From Mycobacterium sp. (lineage in GTDB: Bacteria > Actinomycetota > Actinomycetes > Mycobacteriales > Mycobacteriaceae): a stretch of 36,621 bases of DNA. Below, one piece after another: positions 8,413 through 16,963 of the stretch. The stretch spans positions 1-36,621 of the forward strand of contig JAOPVX010000097.1 in assembly GCA_025965975.1 (NCBI GenBank), in the 5' to 3' direction. Numbering within the stretch: position 1 is the stretch's first letter; each line of letters begins with the position of its first letter. The notes below the pieces were generated by a model. That model saw nothing but the letters and a program-made list of their open reading frames with translations. It searched no databases and had not been told where the DNA came from. The position numbers and the translations under genes were made by a program.

Positions 8413-9998
8413 CCGACGACGGATCCTTCCTCGAGCGCCAGCTCAGCCTCTCGCAGGAGCACGGACTGTGCCTCCGCGTAGATCTGCTGGGCATGTGCGG
8501 GGGAGTCTCCGACGGCGGTCAGCCCGACGCGACCACACTCGGTCAGGCAGCTGATCATGTGGAACACCACCCCGGTCCGGCGGGACTGGTCGAAATGCAG
8601 GCCGTGGTCGACGACGATGTCGAAGAGGTCCGTGACGGTCAGGCCCTTGAGCCGTTCGTCCTCGAGGTGGTCGGTCGCGACCAGGTACTTGGCGCTGCCA
8701 GTTGGGGTCAGGAAGACTCCATGCTCGCCGTCGTAGCTCCCGTCGGTCAGGAACTGCAGGGTCAGGAACGGATGAGTGGTCCCGCCCTTGCGCAGATTCA
8801 GCTCGATCGCGTACGGCGTCCACGCGCCGCTCTCGTCTTGCACCACAACGAAATCCACCGCGAAGCGGCCGAGCGTGCCGAGCTCCGCAAGACGCTGTCC
8901 GATCACCATAGCGGGCTCGGCGATGGCCGCGGCATAGGCGGGATCCGCAGGAAACACGCAGCCGAGGTACTTCTGTCCGCTCTTACCGCCGAGAAGCTGG
9001 TCGTGGGTGGACAGCAGCTCGACGGTGCCGTCCGGCAGTGCCCGCATCTGGACACTGGGACTGGTCAGCGCCACTCCGGTGATCCGTTCCTCGACGATGC
9101 CGCCGTGTTCCTCGAACGCGGCGAGATAGACGTCGAGAGCGAGGTTGTCGGCCTCCAGTTGCATGCCGAGGATGCGCTCAGCGATCGCCGCCGCCTCGTC
9201 CGGCGAACCCGAGGGCGGCAGTCCGCGCAGGTCCACCATGGCATTACCGGATCCCGAGACTCCCTCGTTGAGCTTCACGATCGCCTGACTCAGCGATGGT
9301 CGTCGTAATCGCATGCGCTGCACGCCGGCCACGATGTCGTCGACCGTGTGGAGGTCCTCCACGCCGACCGGGCACTGCACCCCCAACTCCTCGAACATCC
9401 GGCGGCAGCCGGTCTTGCTGCCGAGATCGGCCAGCCGGGGATCCGCGCCGTACATGGGGATACCGAGGGACAGCGCGACGTCGCGTTCCAGCGGTGTGGT
9501 GTTGTACGGGATCAGGTGACTTCGGTCGGGGTTGGGGATCAGGGACCGGATCTGCCGCAACAGCTTTGGTCGCGCCAGCAGCTTAGAGCTGAGCGAGCCC
9601 GGCGACGCGTCGCCGATCGGGATCAGGATGAGGCGGGCACGGGCGTGGCGCGGTATCACGCCGGGGAGCAACCCGAGGTAGTACTCCACGATCGATTCCG
9701 AGATCGGCTGCGAGGTCACGTAGATCATCCGTAGCCGCGGTTGGCGGAGCAGCAGCAACAGGAACAGCGCGCGTTCCTCCAAGGCCTGCGTGACGGTGCC
9801 GCTCTTGGGAGTTGGGCCCTCGATGCTGATCGAGGGTACGACGACGACGGATTCGTCGTCGAAGCCGAGCCGCATCGATTCCCATACGGTCGGCATCGCC
9901 CGTTGCAACTTGTCGAAGACGCGGAACCGCTCGTCTTCGCCGAGGTGCGACAGCGGCCGACCCGCGCCTCGGTGGTCGGGAGCCTGTAGTTGTGTCAT
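8409..9998 (-). CDS. ATP-grasp ligase, PGM1-related (carboxylate-amine/peptide ligase)
   Basis: 529-residue ATP-grasp enzyme, expected to activate a carboxylate as an acyl phosphate and join it to an amine. I recognise the family related to PGM1, the peptide ligase of pheganomycin biosynthesis. An N-terminal Rossmann-like part (about 40-200) has LRMIYVTSQPISESIVEYYLGLLPG and LGIPMYGADPRLADLGSKTGCR. The ATP-grasp core follows: the lysine and glycine-rich loop VKLNEGVSGSGNA (K242, E245), IVEERITG, and the metal-binding IELNLRKGGTTHP (E399, N401). These residues are present, so it should be active. The C-terminal part carries DQSRRTGVVFHMIS. The ATG at 9998 overlaps the cyclase stop (ATGA); the frame stays open upstream inside the cyclase gene without family similarity. 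Its substrates cannot be read from sequence. Confidence 0.85.
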   Translation of the reverse strand: MTQLQAPDHRGAGRPLSHLGEDERFRVFDKLQRAMPTVWESMRLGFDDESVVVVPSISIEGPTPKSGTVTQALEERALFLLLLLRQPRLRMIYVTSQPISESIVEYYLGLLPGVIPRHARARLILIPIGDASPGSLSSKLLARPKLLRQIRSLIPNPDRSHLIPYNTTPLERDVALSLGIPMYGADPRLADLGSKTGCRRMFEELGVQCPVGVEDLHTVDDIVAGVQRMRLRRPSLSQAIVKLNEGVSGSGNAMVDLRGLPPSGSPDEAAAIAERILGMQLEADNLALDVYLAAFEEHGGIVEERITGVALTSPSVQMRALPDGTVELLSTHDQLLGGKSGQKYLGCVFPADPAYAAAIAEPAMVIGQRLAELGTLGRFAVDFVVVQDESGAWTPYAIELNLRKGGTTHPFLTLQFLTDGSYDGEHGVFLTPTGSAKYLVATDHLEDERLKGLTVTDLFDIVVDHGLHFDQSRRTGVVFHMISCLTECGRVGLTAVGDSPAHAQQIYAEAQSVLLREAELALEEGSVVG

Positions 9999-11836
9999 GT
10001 GCCTGCCTGTCTTTCGTGTAGTGCACTGATGTTGTGGACCCGCACCGAGCGGCTGAATCCCTTGGGCTGCACGTCGCCGACGACTTCCGATTCGCATAGG
10101 TGCTCGATGGGCGCGAGCACGCGGTCGGTGACCAGTACCTGCCAGGGGCGTGCATCGGCACACAACCGCGCGGCCAGATTCGTCACGCTGCCGATCGCCG
10201 CGTAGTCGAAGCGGCCTTCGAAGCCGATCCTGCCGAGTGTCGCGAAGTTTTGGGCGATCCCGATTCCAAGGGCGAGGTCGTTCCCGTTGCGAAGCCAGCG
10301 GTCGGCGAGCGCGTGCACCGCGTCGCGGATGTCTAACGCCATTCGGACGGCACGCTCGGCCGGATCGTCGCACGGGATCGGGTCGTTGAAGAACACCATG
10401 ACGCCGTCACCGGTGAATCGCTCGAGTGTGCCGCCGTGTTCGTGCACCCGCGCCCCGATGGCCCGGTGATACTCGCGTAGCACTCCCATCACCTCCTCGG
10501 GCTCGCTGGCCTCGGCGAATGGGGTGAAGTTCCTGAGGTCGGTGAAGACAACGACTATCTCGCGGCGGTGGCTCTCCAGTAGCGTCTCGTCGCCAATGAC
10601 GAGATCGGCAAGCTGCGGTGAGAGGAATCGGCGTAAGCGGTTGGCGCGGTCGAGCTCGGCCACCTGGTGAGCGACTCGGGACTCGAGTTCGGTGTTCCAG
10701 CTCGCGAGCTCTCTGCTCTTGGTTTCGACCTCCCGGAACAAGCGCGCGTTGACGATGGCCAGCGCCGACTGACTGGCGAATGTCTGAAGAAGCTCGGTCA
10801 CGTCGGGGGGGAAGTTGCCTGTGCCTCGGCGGCGGATCACCAGCACACCGAGCATCTGTTCGCCGCCCAGGATGGCAACCGCCAGCACCGAGCGCCATCC
10901 GTCGCGGAACAGGATGTCCAGATAGGGATCGCGCTCCGCGTTGGCAAGGTCAGGAATCTCGAAAGGCTCGTGGGAGCCGGCGGTCCGACCGATGAGGGTC
11001 GACTCGCTGCCGATCGTGATCGCCTGCAACTGCTGAAGCAGGTCGTGGCTGCTGCCGAAAGCGTGGACGCGGAACGAGTCGCTCGCCTCGTGGTATTCCA
11101 GGATTGATCCGCCGTCGGTTCGCAGGGTGATGTCGCCGAAGCCGAGGTTGGTGAGCCGCACCGCGTTGCTGACGATGCGTTCCAGGACCTCATCGAGGTC
11201 CAGGCTCGAGCCGACCGCCTCGTCCACCTCCTGCAGCGCCTCGAGCTGCGCCACCTTGTTCGCCAGCTCGGTCCGTCGGGACTCGAGTGCACGCATCAGG
11301 TTGACCTGCCGCAAGACGATCGCGGCCTCTACGGCGAATTCTTCGAGGAGTGCGCGTTCGCGATCGTCGAACGGCGCCACGTCGGTGCGCCACATGGAGA
11401 GCACGCCGACGACCTCGTCCTGCAGCAGCATCGGCGTTGAGAGCAGGGTGCGGAAACCGGTGGCGCGCTGAAGGTCGCGCCGTCCATAGTCCGCGTCGGC
11501 GAGCACGTCGGGTATCTGGACCGTGCACCTGTCTTCGGCCGCGCGCCCGACCGTCGACGAACGGTTCCTAGCGATCGGCTGCTCCATCAGGTGTCGGCGA
11601 TAGTCCTCCGGGGTCTCGCCGGCGACCCGCGAGAGACGGAACACGTCACCGTCGAGGAGGAACAGTTGGGCTGCGCGCGCTCCGCACAGCCGCGCCGCGT
11701 ATTCGAGAACGGTGTCAAGGACTGCCCCGGGGTTGGCGACGTCGCGGCCGAGAGCCGCAAGAATCTCGCGGCTCGCTGCCGACTGCTCACGCGCGTCACG
11801 CAGCTCGTGGTCTGCATCGTCGGTCGGATCAGTCAC
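9995..11836 (-). CDS. GAF-GAF-class III nucleotidyl cyclase
   Basis: Predicted soluble adenylate/guanylate cyclase of 613 residues. GAF 1 lies at about 35-185 and GAF 2 at about 200-370. A coiled coil (VETKSRELASWNTELESRVAHQVAELDRANRLRRF, shown by ends about 372-406) leads to the class III cyclase domain at about 425-600. Both metal aspartates are present (VFTDLRNFT, D433; RFTGDGVMVFF, D477), and the transition-state Asn and Arg are in VTNLAARL. The two substrate-specifying positions are unusual: R473 aligns with the usual Lys, and A546 (DYAAIG) replaces the usual Asp/Thr. Substrate choice is therefore uncertain. GTG at 11836 overlaps the FHA gene by eight bases. In this operon it could turn kinase output or a GAF ligand into a second messenger (inference). 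Confidence 0.88.
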   Translation of the reverse strand: MTDPTDDADHELRDAREQSAASREILAALGRDVANPGAVLDTVLEYAARLCGARAAQLFLLDGDVFRLSRVAGETPEDYRRHLMEQPIARNRSSTVGRAAEDRCTVQIPDVLADADYGRRDLQRATGFRTLLSTPMLLQDEVVGVLSMWRTDVAPFDDRERALLEEFAVEAAIVLRQVNLMRALESRRTELANKVAQLEALQEVDEAVGSSLDLDEVLERIVSNAVRLTNLGFGDITLRTDGGSILEYHEASDSFRVHAFGSSHDLLQQLQAITIGSESTLIGRTAGSHEPFEIPDLANAERDPYLDILFRDGWRSVLAVAILGGEQMLGVLVIRRRGTGNFPPDVTELLQTFASQSALAIVNARLFREVETKSRELASWNTELESRVAHQVAELDRANRLRRFLSPQLADLVIGDETLLESHRREIVVVFTDLRNFTPFAEASEPEEVMGVLREYHRAIGARVHEHGGTLERFTGDGVMVFFNDPIPCDDPAERAVRMALDIRDAVHALADRWLRNGNDLALGIGIAQNFATLGRIGFEGRFDYAAIGSVTNLAARLCADARPWQVLVTDRVLAPIEHLCESEVVGDVQPKGFSRSVRVHNISALHERQAGT

Positions 11837-12455
11837 CAGGCCGCCTTTCGGACTTCACGACGGTGATCGTGGTCCACGCGCCAACGTGGACACGATCGCC
11901 GTCGGCGAGTTGGATCTCCTCGCCGTTTACCAGGAAGTCGTCGCTGTCGTTGAGGCTGGTTCCGTTGGTCGATCCCAGGTCGGTGATCGTCAGACCGGCG
12001 TCGCGGACCCGCAGCACCGCGTGTTGTGTGGATACGCCGCGGTCGGCTGGGTGGATGCCGAGGTCGATCTCGGGTTCCACGCCCTGGTCGCGGTTATGGC
12101 GTCCGATCAGTGCGTTGTCGCGCACGGTGATTCGGCGCTCGGGGAAGAACTCCGGGAATTCGACCGTGTCCGGGCCTCCGCTGGCGAGGACGCGTTCGTA
12201 GAACTCCCGGTCGGCGGCGACGACCGCGGTCCATCCGACGCTCTGTGGTGCGCTCGGTGACGGCGCTGGCACCGCCGAATCGTGTCCACACTCCTCGCAG
12301 AAGCGACCGGTGATCGGTGCCTGGCACGCCGGGCATGCCGTCACGCCGGCTGGCGGTGACGAAGTCGGTTGTGGTGCAGCCATTCCGATCGGTGACCCGC
12401 ACACGTCGCAGTAGTCCTCGGCCGCTGAGACGTGTCCGTCGGGGCAAGTCGGCAT
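11829..12455 (-). CDS. Double zinc-ribbon FHA-domain protein
   Basis: 208 residues. Two short zinc ribbons occupy the N-terminus: one with YCDVCGSP (C16, C19), the other with ACPACQAP and FCEECGHD (C41, C44, C53, C56). A Pro/Ser-rich linker (about 60-72) leads to a FHA domain at about 112-200. Its phosphothreonine-binding elements are in place: IGRHN (R119), GVSTQHAVL (S142, H145) and DLGSTNGTSLN (N164, G165). FHA domains bind phosphothreonine, so this is the likely reader of the neighbouring kinase, in the way GarA serves PknG. I see no GarA-like ETTS phosphorylation motif at the N-terminus. The ATG at 12455 shares one base with the vWA stop (TGATG). Confidence 0.88.
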   Translation of the reverse strand: MPTCPDGHVSAAEDYCDVCGSPIGMAAPQPTSSPPAGVTACPACQAPITGRFCEECGHDSAVPAPSPSAPQSVGWTAVVAADREFYERVLASGGPDTVEFPEFFPERRITVRDNALIGRHNRDQGVEPEIDLGIHPADRGVSTQHAVLRVRDAGLTITDLGSTNGTSLNDSDDFLVNGEEIQLADGDRVHVGAWTTITVVKSERRPGD

Positions 12456-13753
12456 CAGGGCTCCTTCCGCACTCGGACGGTTCTCGTCGAGCGTGCATCG
12501 AGGGCCATCTCGTCTGCCGCGGCGATCTGGGGTCGCAGCCGAGCCGTGCCGGTGTGCTCATCGACGTCGATGAATCGCTTGAGCAGCCTGGCTGTGGGGT
12601 CATGGCCCGATTCGACGGCGAGATCCAATGCGCGCTTCAGTTTCGCTGTTGCAATCTCGACGTCGCCGTTTTCGCGTGCACTCAACCCGTCCTGAATCGC
12701 CTGCGCCAGCTCTGCCTGGCCCGTATAGTGCGCCACGCGCCGGCTGATCTGCGCGCACAGCGCCGAGTCGGCCGTCCACATCGCCGTCATGAGCCCTTCG
12801 CCAAGGATCTCGTCCCCGGCGACGACAGTCACTCGGGCGGCCAGCTTCTCCCGTCCGACCCCCGCGGGTTCGACCTCGACCTGAACGTGGTAGTCACGCT
12901 CTTCGGTGCCCCACGCGCCAAGCGGGTATTCGCTGCGCTGATTTCCCGCGTCGACCCGCCGGTGGGTCAAGTCCTCGACGGTCGGCGCGACTTGCTTGAC
13001 GAACACGATGCGCGCGCTCGCCGGCGTCCATAGGCGCAGGGTCAGCGCCGGAATCGACCTACCCATCGATGCGCGCACCATCGCCGCGAAATCGTCGGCG
13101 AGATCGGCGGGATCGGCCACGATGTCCACGGTGCCCAGCAGAGCCGAGGAGATCGCCCGCAGTTCATCGACGCGCCAGTCGGTGCCGACTCCGCGACAGT
13201 CACAGCTGAATTGCCCCTCGCTCAGCGCGATTTCGCGCTGCAACTCGTCGGGGGTTTCGTGCTCATCTTTGCCGTCGGTGAGCAGAATCGCGTGGGTGAT
13301 AGCTTGTGGGTGCTGTCCGGCGATGCCGCGGACGTGAGCCAGCCAGGTGCCCATCGCGGTGCCACCTTCTGGCCGCAGACCGTCGAACGCGCGCGCGGCG
13401 GCCGCCCTGGTCGCAGCATTCGCCTGCGTCGGGGATCCGTCGGCTGGGTAGACAGGGCGCGCCTTGTTTGTCCCGGCGACGATTGTGAAGAAGGTGCCGT
13501 CGAGCAGTTCGTTGACCGCGGCGGTGGCGGCACGTTTGGCGGCCTCGAACTTGTCCACAGGTGTCAGCATCGAACTCGAGCAGTCGATGATGATCGCCTC
13601 GACCCGTTGCGGCGGTTCGACCGTCGTCGCGATGTCGCTTCCGGCGGCGATGGAGATGATCGCATCGAGTGTCCCGGCACCCTCGGCGAGATAGCGATTG
13701 TGATCGACGTCGACGGAAATACCGGAAATACCATGGTGCTCAGCCGAACTCAT
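12455..13753 (-). CDS. von Willebrand factor A domain protein
   Basis: 432 residues with no signal peptide or membrane segment, so cytoplasmic. A vWA domain at about 50-230 has a complete metal-ion-dependent adhesion site: DCSSS (D57, S59, S61), T132 in GGTAMG, and D160 in LLTDGKD. The rest is a beta-rich region (about 230-330) and a helical C-terminus (about 335-400, with AIQDGLSARENGDVEIATAKL). Such proteins are cytoplasmic scaffolds that often sit beside PP2C, FHA and kinase genes. Its start (13753) overlaps the phosphatase gene by 14 bases. Its partner is unknown. No MoxR ATPase or effector gene is present, so the well-known vWA-MoxR pairing does not apply here. Confidence 0.9.
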   Translation of the reverse strand: MSSAEHHGISGISVDVDHNRYLAEGAGTLDAIISIAAGSDIATTVEPPQRVEAIIIDCSSSMLTPVDKFEAAKRAATAAVNELLDGTFFTIVAGTNKARPVYPADGSPTQANAATRAAAARAFDGLRPEGGTAMGTWLAHVRGIAGQHPQAITHAILLTDGKDEHETPDELQREIALSEGQFSCDCRGVGTDWRVDELRAISSALLGTVDIVADPADLADDFAAMVRASMGRSIPALTLRLWTPASARIVFVKQVAPTVEDLTHRRVDAGNQRSEYPLGAWGTEERDYHVQVEVEPAGVGREKLAARVTVVAGDEILGEGLMTAMWTADSALCAQISRRVAHYTGQAELAQAIQDGLSARENGDVEIATAKLKRALDLAVESGHDPTARLLKRFIDVDEHTGTARLRPQIAAADEMALDARSTRTVRVRKEP

Positions 13754-14768
13754 GAAGCCCTCCGATCGGTATCACTGCGACAGTGACGTTGTCGTGGCCG
13801 CCGGCCTGCAGCGCATAGTCGACCAGCGCGCGCGCTGCCGCGGTTGGGTGCGTCCCGGTGCAGAACCGCGCTATGTCGTCGGCGTTGGGGAGGTAGTTCC
13901 ACAGCCCGTCGGTGCACATCACCAGGGAGCCCGGTCCGGCGGCGGTGATGGTGTGCACGCTGGATTCCGACCATGGCGTCGATTCGGCGTCCGCGCCGAG
14001 CCAACGGGTCAAGGTGTGCGCTCCGGCGTGCACGGCTTCCGAGTCGGCCGCAACACCGGCGGTGATGAGTTCCTGCGCCAGGGAGTCGTCGACGGTCAGC
14101 CGTTGGGCAGGCGCAGGCGGTTCGGGCAGCCAGTACACCCTGCTGTCGCCGACATTGCCGACGCTGATCTGCACCGTCCCCGTGGAGGTCCGAACGACTG
14201 TGGCCGCGGTGTAGGTGCATGACGGCGCGCTTGACGGATCCGTTCGCGCCGCCGCCGCCGCCTTCGCCGCATCGCCCAGCCCCGCCATCACCGCCGAGCG
14301 GGCCTTGCGGGAGGCTGCCAGTGCGGTAAGCATCGCATCTACACCGGCGGTCGAGGCCGCAACCGCGGCATTACGCGCATCACCGGAGGTGGAGACCCCG
14401 TCGCAGACAGCAACGGCTATCGCGTGGGGCCGCTCGCCGTCGCCGCCCGCCACGATCCCGGCTGCGGCGGCGTCCTCGTTGCGGACGTGTTCGAGACCGC
14501 GGTCGCTGATCAGCACGATCCCGGCGATTTCCATCTGATCGCGATCGGGCTCGGCGCGCCGATTACCGCAAACGGTGCAGTACTCGCCAACATGGGTCTT
14601 GTTGCCGCAGTCGGCGCAGGGTTCATCCGGACTCTCGGTGGCTCTCCGCGATCGAGGTATGGCGACTCGGCGGACCTCGGACAAAGGGGCGCCGCAGTTC
14701 TCACAGAACCGGTCGGTGCGCTGCACACTGGAAGCGCACCGCACACATGTCGCGACCGTCCCGCTCAT
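13740..14768 (-). CDS. Zinc-ribbon PP2C-type serine/threonine phosphatase
   Basis: 342-residue metal-dependent protein phosphatase. Two zinc-ribbon pairs come first: CVRC (C8, C11) with FCENCGAP (C22, C25), then CADC (C51, C54) with YCTVCGNR (C64, C67). The PP2C domain occupies about 82-340. Its metal-binding residues are all present: RNED (D99), VCDGVS (D123, G124), CTDGLW (D287) and GGHDN (D326); GNVGDSRVY is the usual central block. The ATG at 14768 overlaps the kinase stop (ATGA). The longer open frame upstream runs inside the kinase gene and adds no recognisable sequence. It is the obvious antagonist of the kinase encoded just upstream in the operon. Confidence 0.92.
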   Translation of the reverse strand: MSGTVATCVRCASSVQRTDRFCENCGAPLSEVRRVAIPRSRRATESPDEPCADCGNKTHVGEYCTVCGNRRAEPDRDQMEIAGIVLISDRGLEHVRNEDAAAAGIVAGGDGERPHAIAVAVCDGVSTSGDARNAAVAASTAGVDAMLTALAASRKARSAVMAGLGDAAKAAAAARTDPSSAPSCTYTAATVVRTSTGTVQISVGNVGDSRVYWLPEPPAPAQRLTVDDSLAQELITAGVAADSEAVHAGAHTLTRWLGADAESTPWSESSVHTITAAGPGSLVMCTDGLWNYLPNADDIARFCTGTHPTAAARALVDYALQAGGHDNVTVAVIPIGGLHEFG

Positions 14769-16963
14769 GTCCTGGTCCTCGGGCGAATCGTATTTGCCTT
14801 CTGCACCAACGCGATTCGCTCCCACATGTCGGTTGTATCGTGCGCAAGGGCGCGGTAGCACAGTTCCATTCCGGTCCGGATGCCGCGTTCGTCGAAGTCG
14901 GCGCCGAGCAGCCGCGGAGCCTTGGGTGCCTTCCCGGCGCGTAGCCACTCCAGTGCGGCGGCGAATACTCGCAGCCGGATCCCCGCCCGCTTGGCTGCTG
15001 ATTCCAGGGTCAATGCCGAGACGCGCTGATCGGCATCGACGAGCGTGTGCTCGTCCAGGCTGTCGGGTTTGCGCCCGTCGAGCAGGATCTCGATCGCGGT
15101 CGTGCCGGCTGGAGCGGAGTACGCCGTCGCGACGGGCACCCGGTCCAGCGCCGCTATCGCGTCGGCCCGGTTTCCCGCCCGCGCACGCTGCCTCGCGAGC
15201 CCGAATGCGGCGCTGACGTAGCTGTCATCTGTTCGCCACACCGTCTCGTAGTAGCGTTCCGCGTCAGCGCGGGAGCCGCGGAGTTCGGCGGTGGCCGCGA
15301 TCGCCACTTTGGGCGGGAGCTCTCCGGGCAGCGCGGCCAGCACTTCGTCGAAATCGGCGGCGGCCTTGTCGAAATCGCCTTCGAGCAGCGCGCATTGGCC
15401 GCTGTACCACGGCAGCCGCCAGTCTCCCGACAGCTGGGGACTCAATTCGGCAAGCCGCGTACGGGCGTCCGCGGGCGCACCGGTTTGCAGCGCAGCCCGG
15501 ACGAGGCGCAGCGGCACTTCGATGGAGGAACTGGTGCCTTGGTGCGCGCCGCTCCTGGCGAGTTTCAGCGCGTATTCGAGTTGGGCGGGTGGTGTGCCGC
15601 TCGTGGTGGCGAGTATTGCGGAGCCGGGGTCGTTCGGGTCGACGACGGGAACCGACAAGGCCGCGATCACCTCAGCGGGATCGATCGCCAGGTTCCGCCC
15701 CGCTCCGTAGACACCGCGCTGCGGGCTGAAGTGGTTTGACTTCTTGGGCGGCAAGGTCGCGCCGTCGGCGGCCGCGATCTCGTGCAGCACCCCGGTCAAT
15801 TGGTCGGCCATCTCCTCCATGGACGCGAATCGTCGTTGCGGTTCGGGGTCGGTAGCGCGAACGATGGCGCGATAAAGAGATTCGTGCTTCGCGAGTACCG
15901 GCGTGGTTGTGGGTCCGGGTAGCTGCTCGACGAATCGGCCGTTCTGCTGCGGGACGTCCATCACGAGAACGGCAAGTGTGCGCCCGACCGCGTACACGTC
16001 GGTGGCCACGGTGGCGCCGGTCCGGACGATCTCGGGTGCCAGGTAACCCGGGGTGCCGAAGATCGTGCTGTCGTCGTCGTCCATGGCGACGACGGCGCCG
16101 AGGTCGATGAGCTTGAGTTGCTCGTCGCTCTGCATCACATTGTCGGGTTTGAAGTCGCAGTAGGCGAATCCCTGCTCGTGCAGGTAGCCGAGTGCCGGTG
16201 CGATCTCGACTATGTAGGCGACGGCCCAGTCGGGAGGCAGGGCACCGTTGTTGGCTTTGCGGATCTGCTTCAGCGATGTTCCGTCCACGTATTCCATGAC
16301 TATGTAGCCGACTGGTATTCCGTCGGCGTCCACGTGCTCGACGAAGTTGTAGACCGAGACGATGTTGGGGTGTTGCACTCGGGCGAGGGCATGGGCTTCG
16401 GCAGCGGCGGTGGCCATGGCATCGGCATCGGCAGAGTTCACCAACCCCTTGAGCACCACCCAGCGGTTGTCCAACTTGCGGTCGATTGCCAAGTAGATCC
16501 AGCCGAGCCCGCCATGGGCGATACAGCCCTGCACCTCGTACTGGCCACCGACGAGGTCGCCGTGAGAAAGCTTGGGCACGAAGGAATATCGCGTACCGCA
16601 CTGCGTGCAGAAGCCCTGGGTCCGTCCCGGCGGTCCGTCGCCTCCACGTCCGACGGGCTTGCTGCATTGGGGGTTGCCGCAGAACCGGTGACGTTCCGGC
16701 ACCTGTGGATTGGTCAAGATCGCTGCGGCAGGGTCAGCGCGCGGTATGCGCGGTATCGCGACGACCCCCGCACCGAGGCGACCGCGTGCGCTGGCGGGAC
16801 TCGACGACTCGTTGCGCGCCGGTCGCCCTGATGGGTCGGGTGATCCGAGCGGTTGCGTCGCGGCAGGCAAGCTCTGTGGCGTAAAGGTTGCGGGCGCGGT
16901 CCCGCAGATGTCGCAGTAGCCGGCGACGACGGTTCCAGCGCACCCCGGTTCAGCGCAGCTCAT
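14765..16963 (-). CDS. PknG-like serine/threonine protein kinase with zinc ribbons and TPR tail
   Basis: 732 residues, close to the 750 of M. tuberculosis PknG and with the same architecture. An extra N-terminal zinc ribbon (CAEPGC with YCDICG) precedes a rubredoxin-like site: FCGNPQC (C95, C100, spacing CX4C instead of the CX2C I recall in PknG) plus CTQC (C119, C122). The kinase domain (about 140-390) has GCIAHGGLGW, VVLKG (K172), YCDFKPDNV (D270, K272) and IDLGAV (D287, with DLG replacing DFG, as in PknG). The C-terminal helical/TPR region spans about 440-730. Catalytic residues are intact. PknG adjusts glutamate metabolism through the FHA protein GarA; here GlnX- and GlnH-like genes lie upstream and a FHA gene downstream. 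It is a paralogue by context, since the usual pknG locus lies elsewhere in mycobacteria. ATG at 16963 overlaps the preceding stop. Confidence 0.92.
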   Translation of the reverse strand: MSCAEPGCAGTVVAGYCDICGTAPATFTPQSLPAATQPLGSPDPSGRPARNESSSPASARGRLGAGVVAIPRIPRADPAAAILTNPQVPERHRFCGNPQCSKPVGRGGDGPPGRTQGFCTQCGTRYSFVPKLSHGDLVGGQYEVQGCIAHGGLGWIYLAIDRKLDNRWVVLKGLVNSADADAMATAAAEAHALARVQHPNIVSVYNFVEHVDADGIPVGYIVMEYVDGTSLKQIRKANNGALPPDWAVAYIVEIAPALGYLHEQGFAYCDFKPDNVMQSDEQLKLIDLGAVVAMDDDDSTIFGTPGYLAPEIVRTGATVATDVYAVGRTLAVLVMDVPQQNGRFVEQLPGPTTTPVLAKHESLYRAIVRATDPEPQRRFASMEEMADQLTGVLHEIAAADGATLPPKKSNHFSPQRGVYGAGRNLAIDPAEVIAALSVPVVDPNDPGSAILATTSGTPPAQLEYALKLARSGAHQGTSSSIEVPLRLVRAALQTGAPADARTRLAELSPQLSGDWRLPWYSGQCALLEGDFDKAAADFDEVLAALPGELPPKVAIAATAELRGSRADAERYYETVWRTDDSYVSAAFGLARQRARAGNRADAIAALDRVPVATAYSAPAGTTAIEILLDGRKPDSLDEHTLVDADQRVSALTLESAAKRAGIRLRVFAAALEWLRAGKAPKAPRLLGADFDERGIRTGMELCYRALAHDTTDMWERIALVQKANTIRPRTRT

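Noticed and set aside
8265-9308. Long + strand open frame of 347 codons inside the ATP-grasp region
   Set aside because: It is antisense to two strongly conserved, coupled genes and its translation has no recognisable motif; high G+C makes such shadow frames common.
11829-16963. Type VI secretion kinase-phosphatase-FHA regulatory set or vWA-MoxR conflict system
   Set aside because: No secretion structural genes, MoxR ATPase or toxin-like effector occur in the window; the kinase is PknG-type and is paired with GlnX/GlnH-like sensors.
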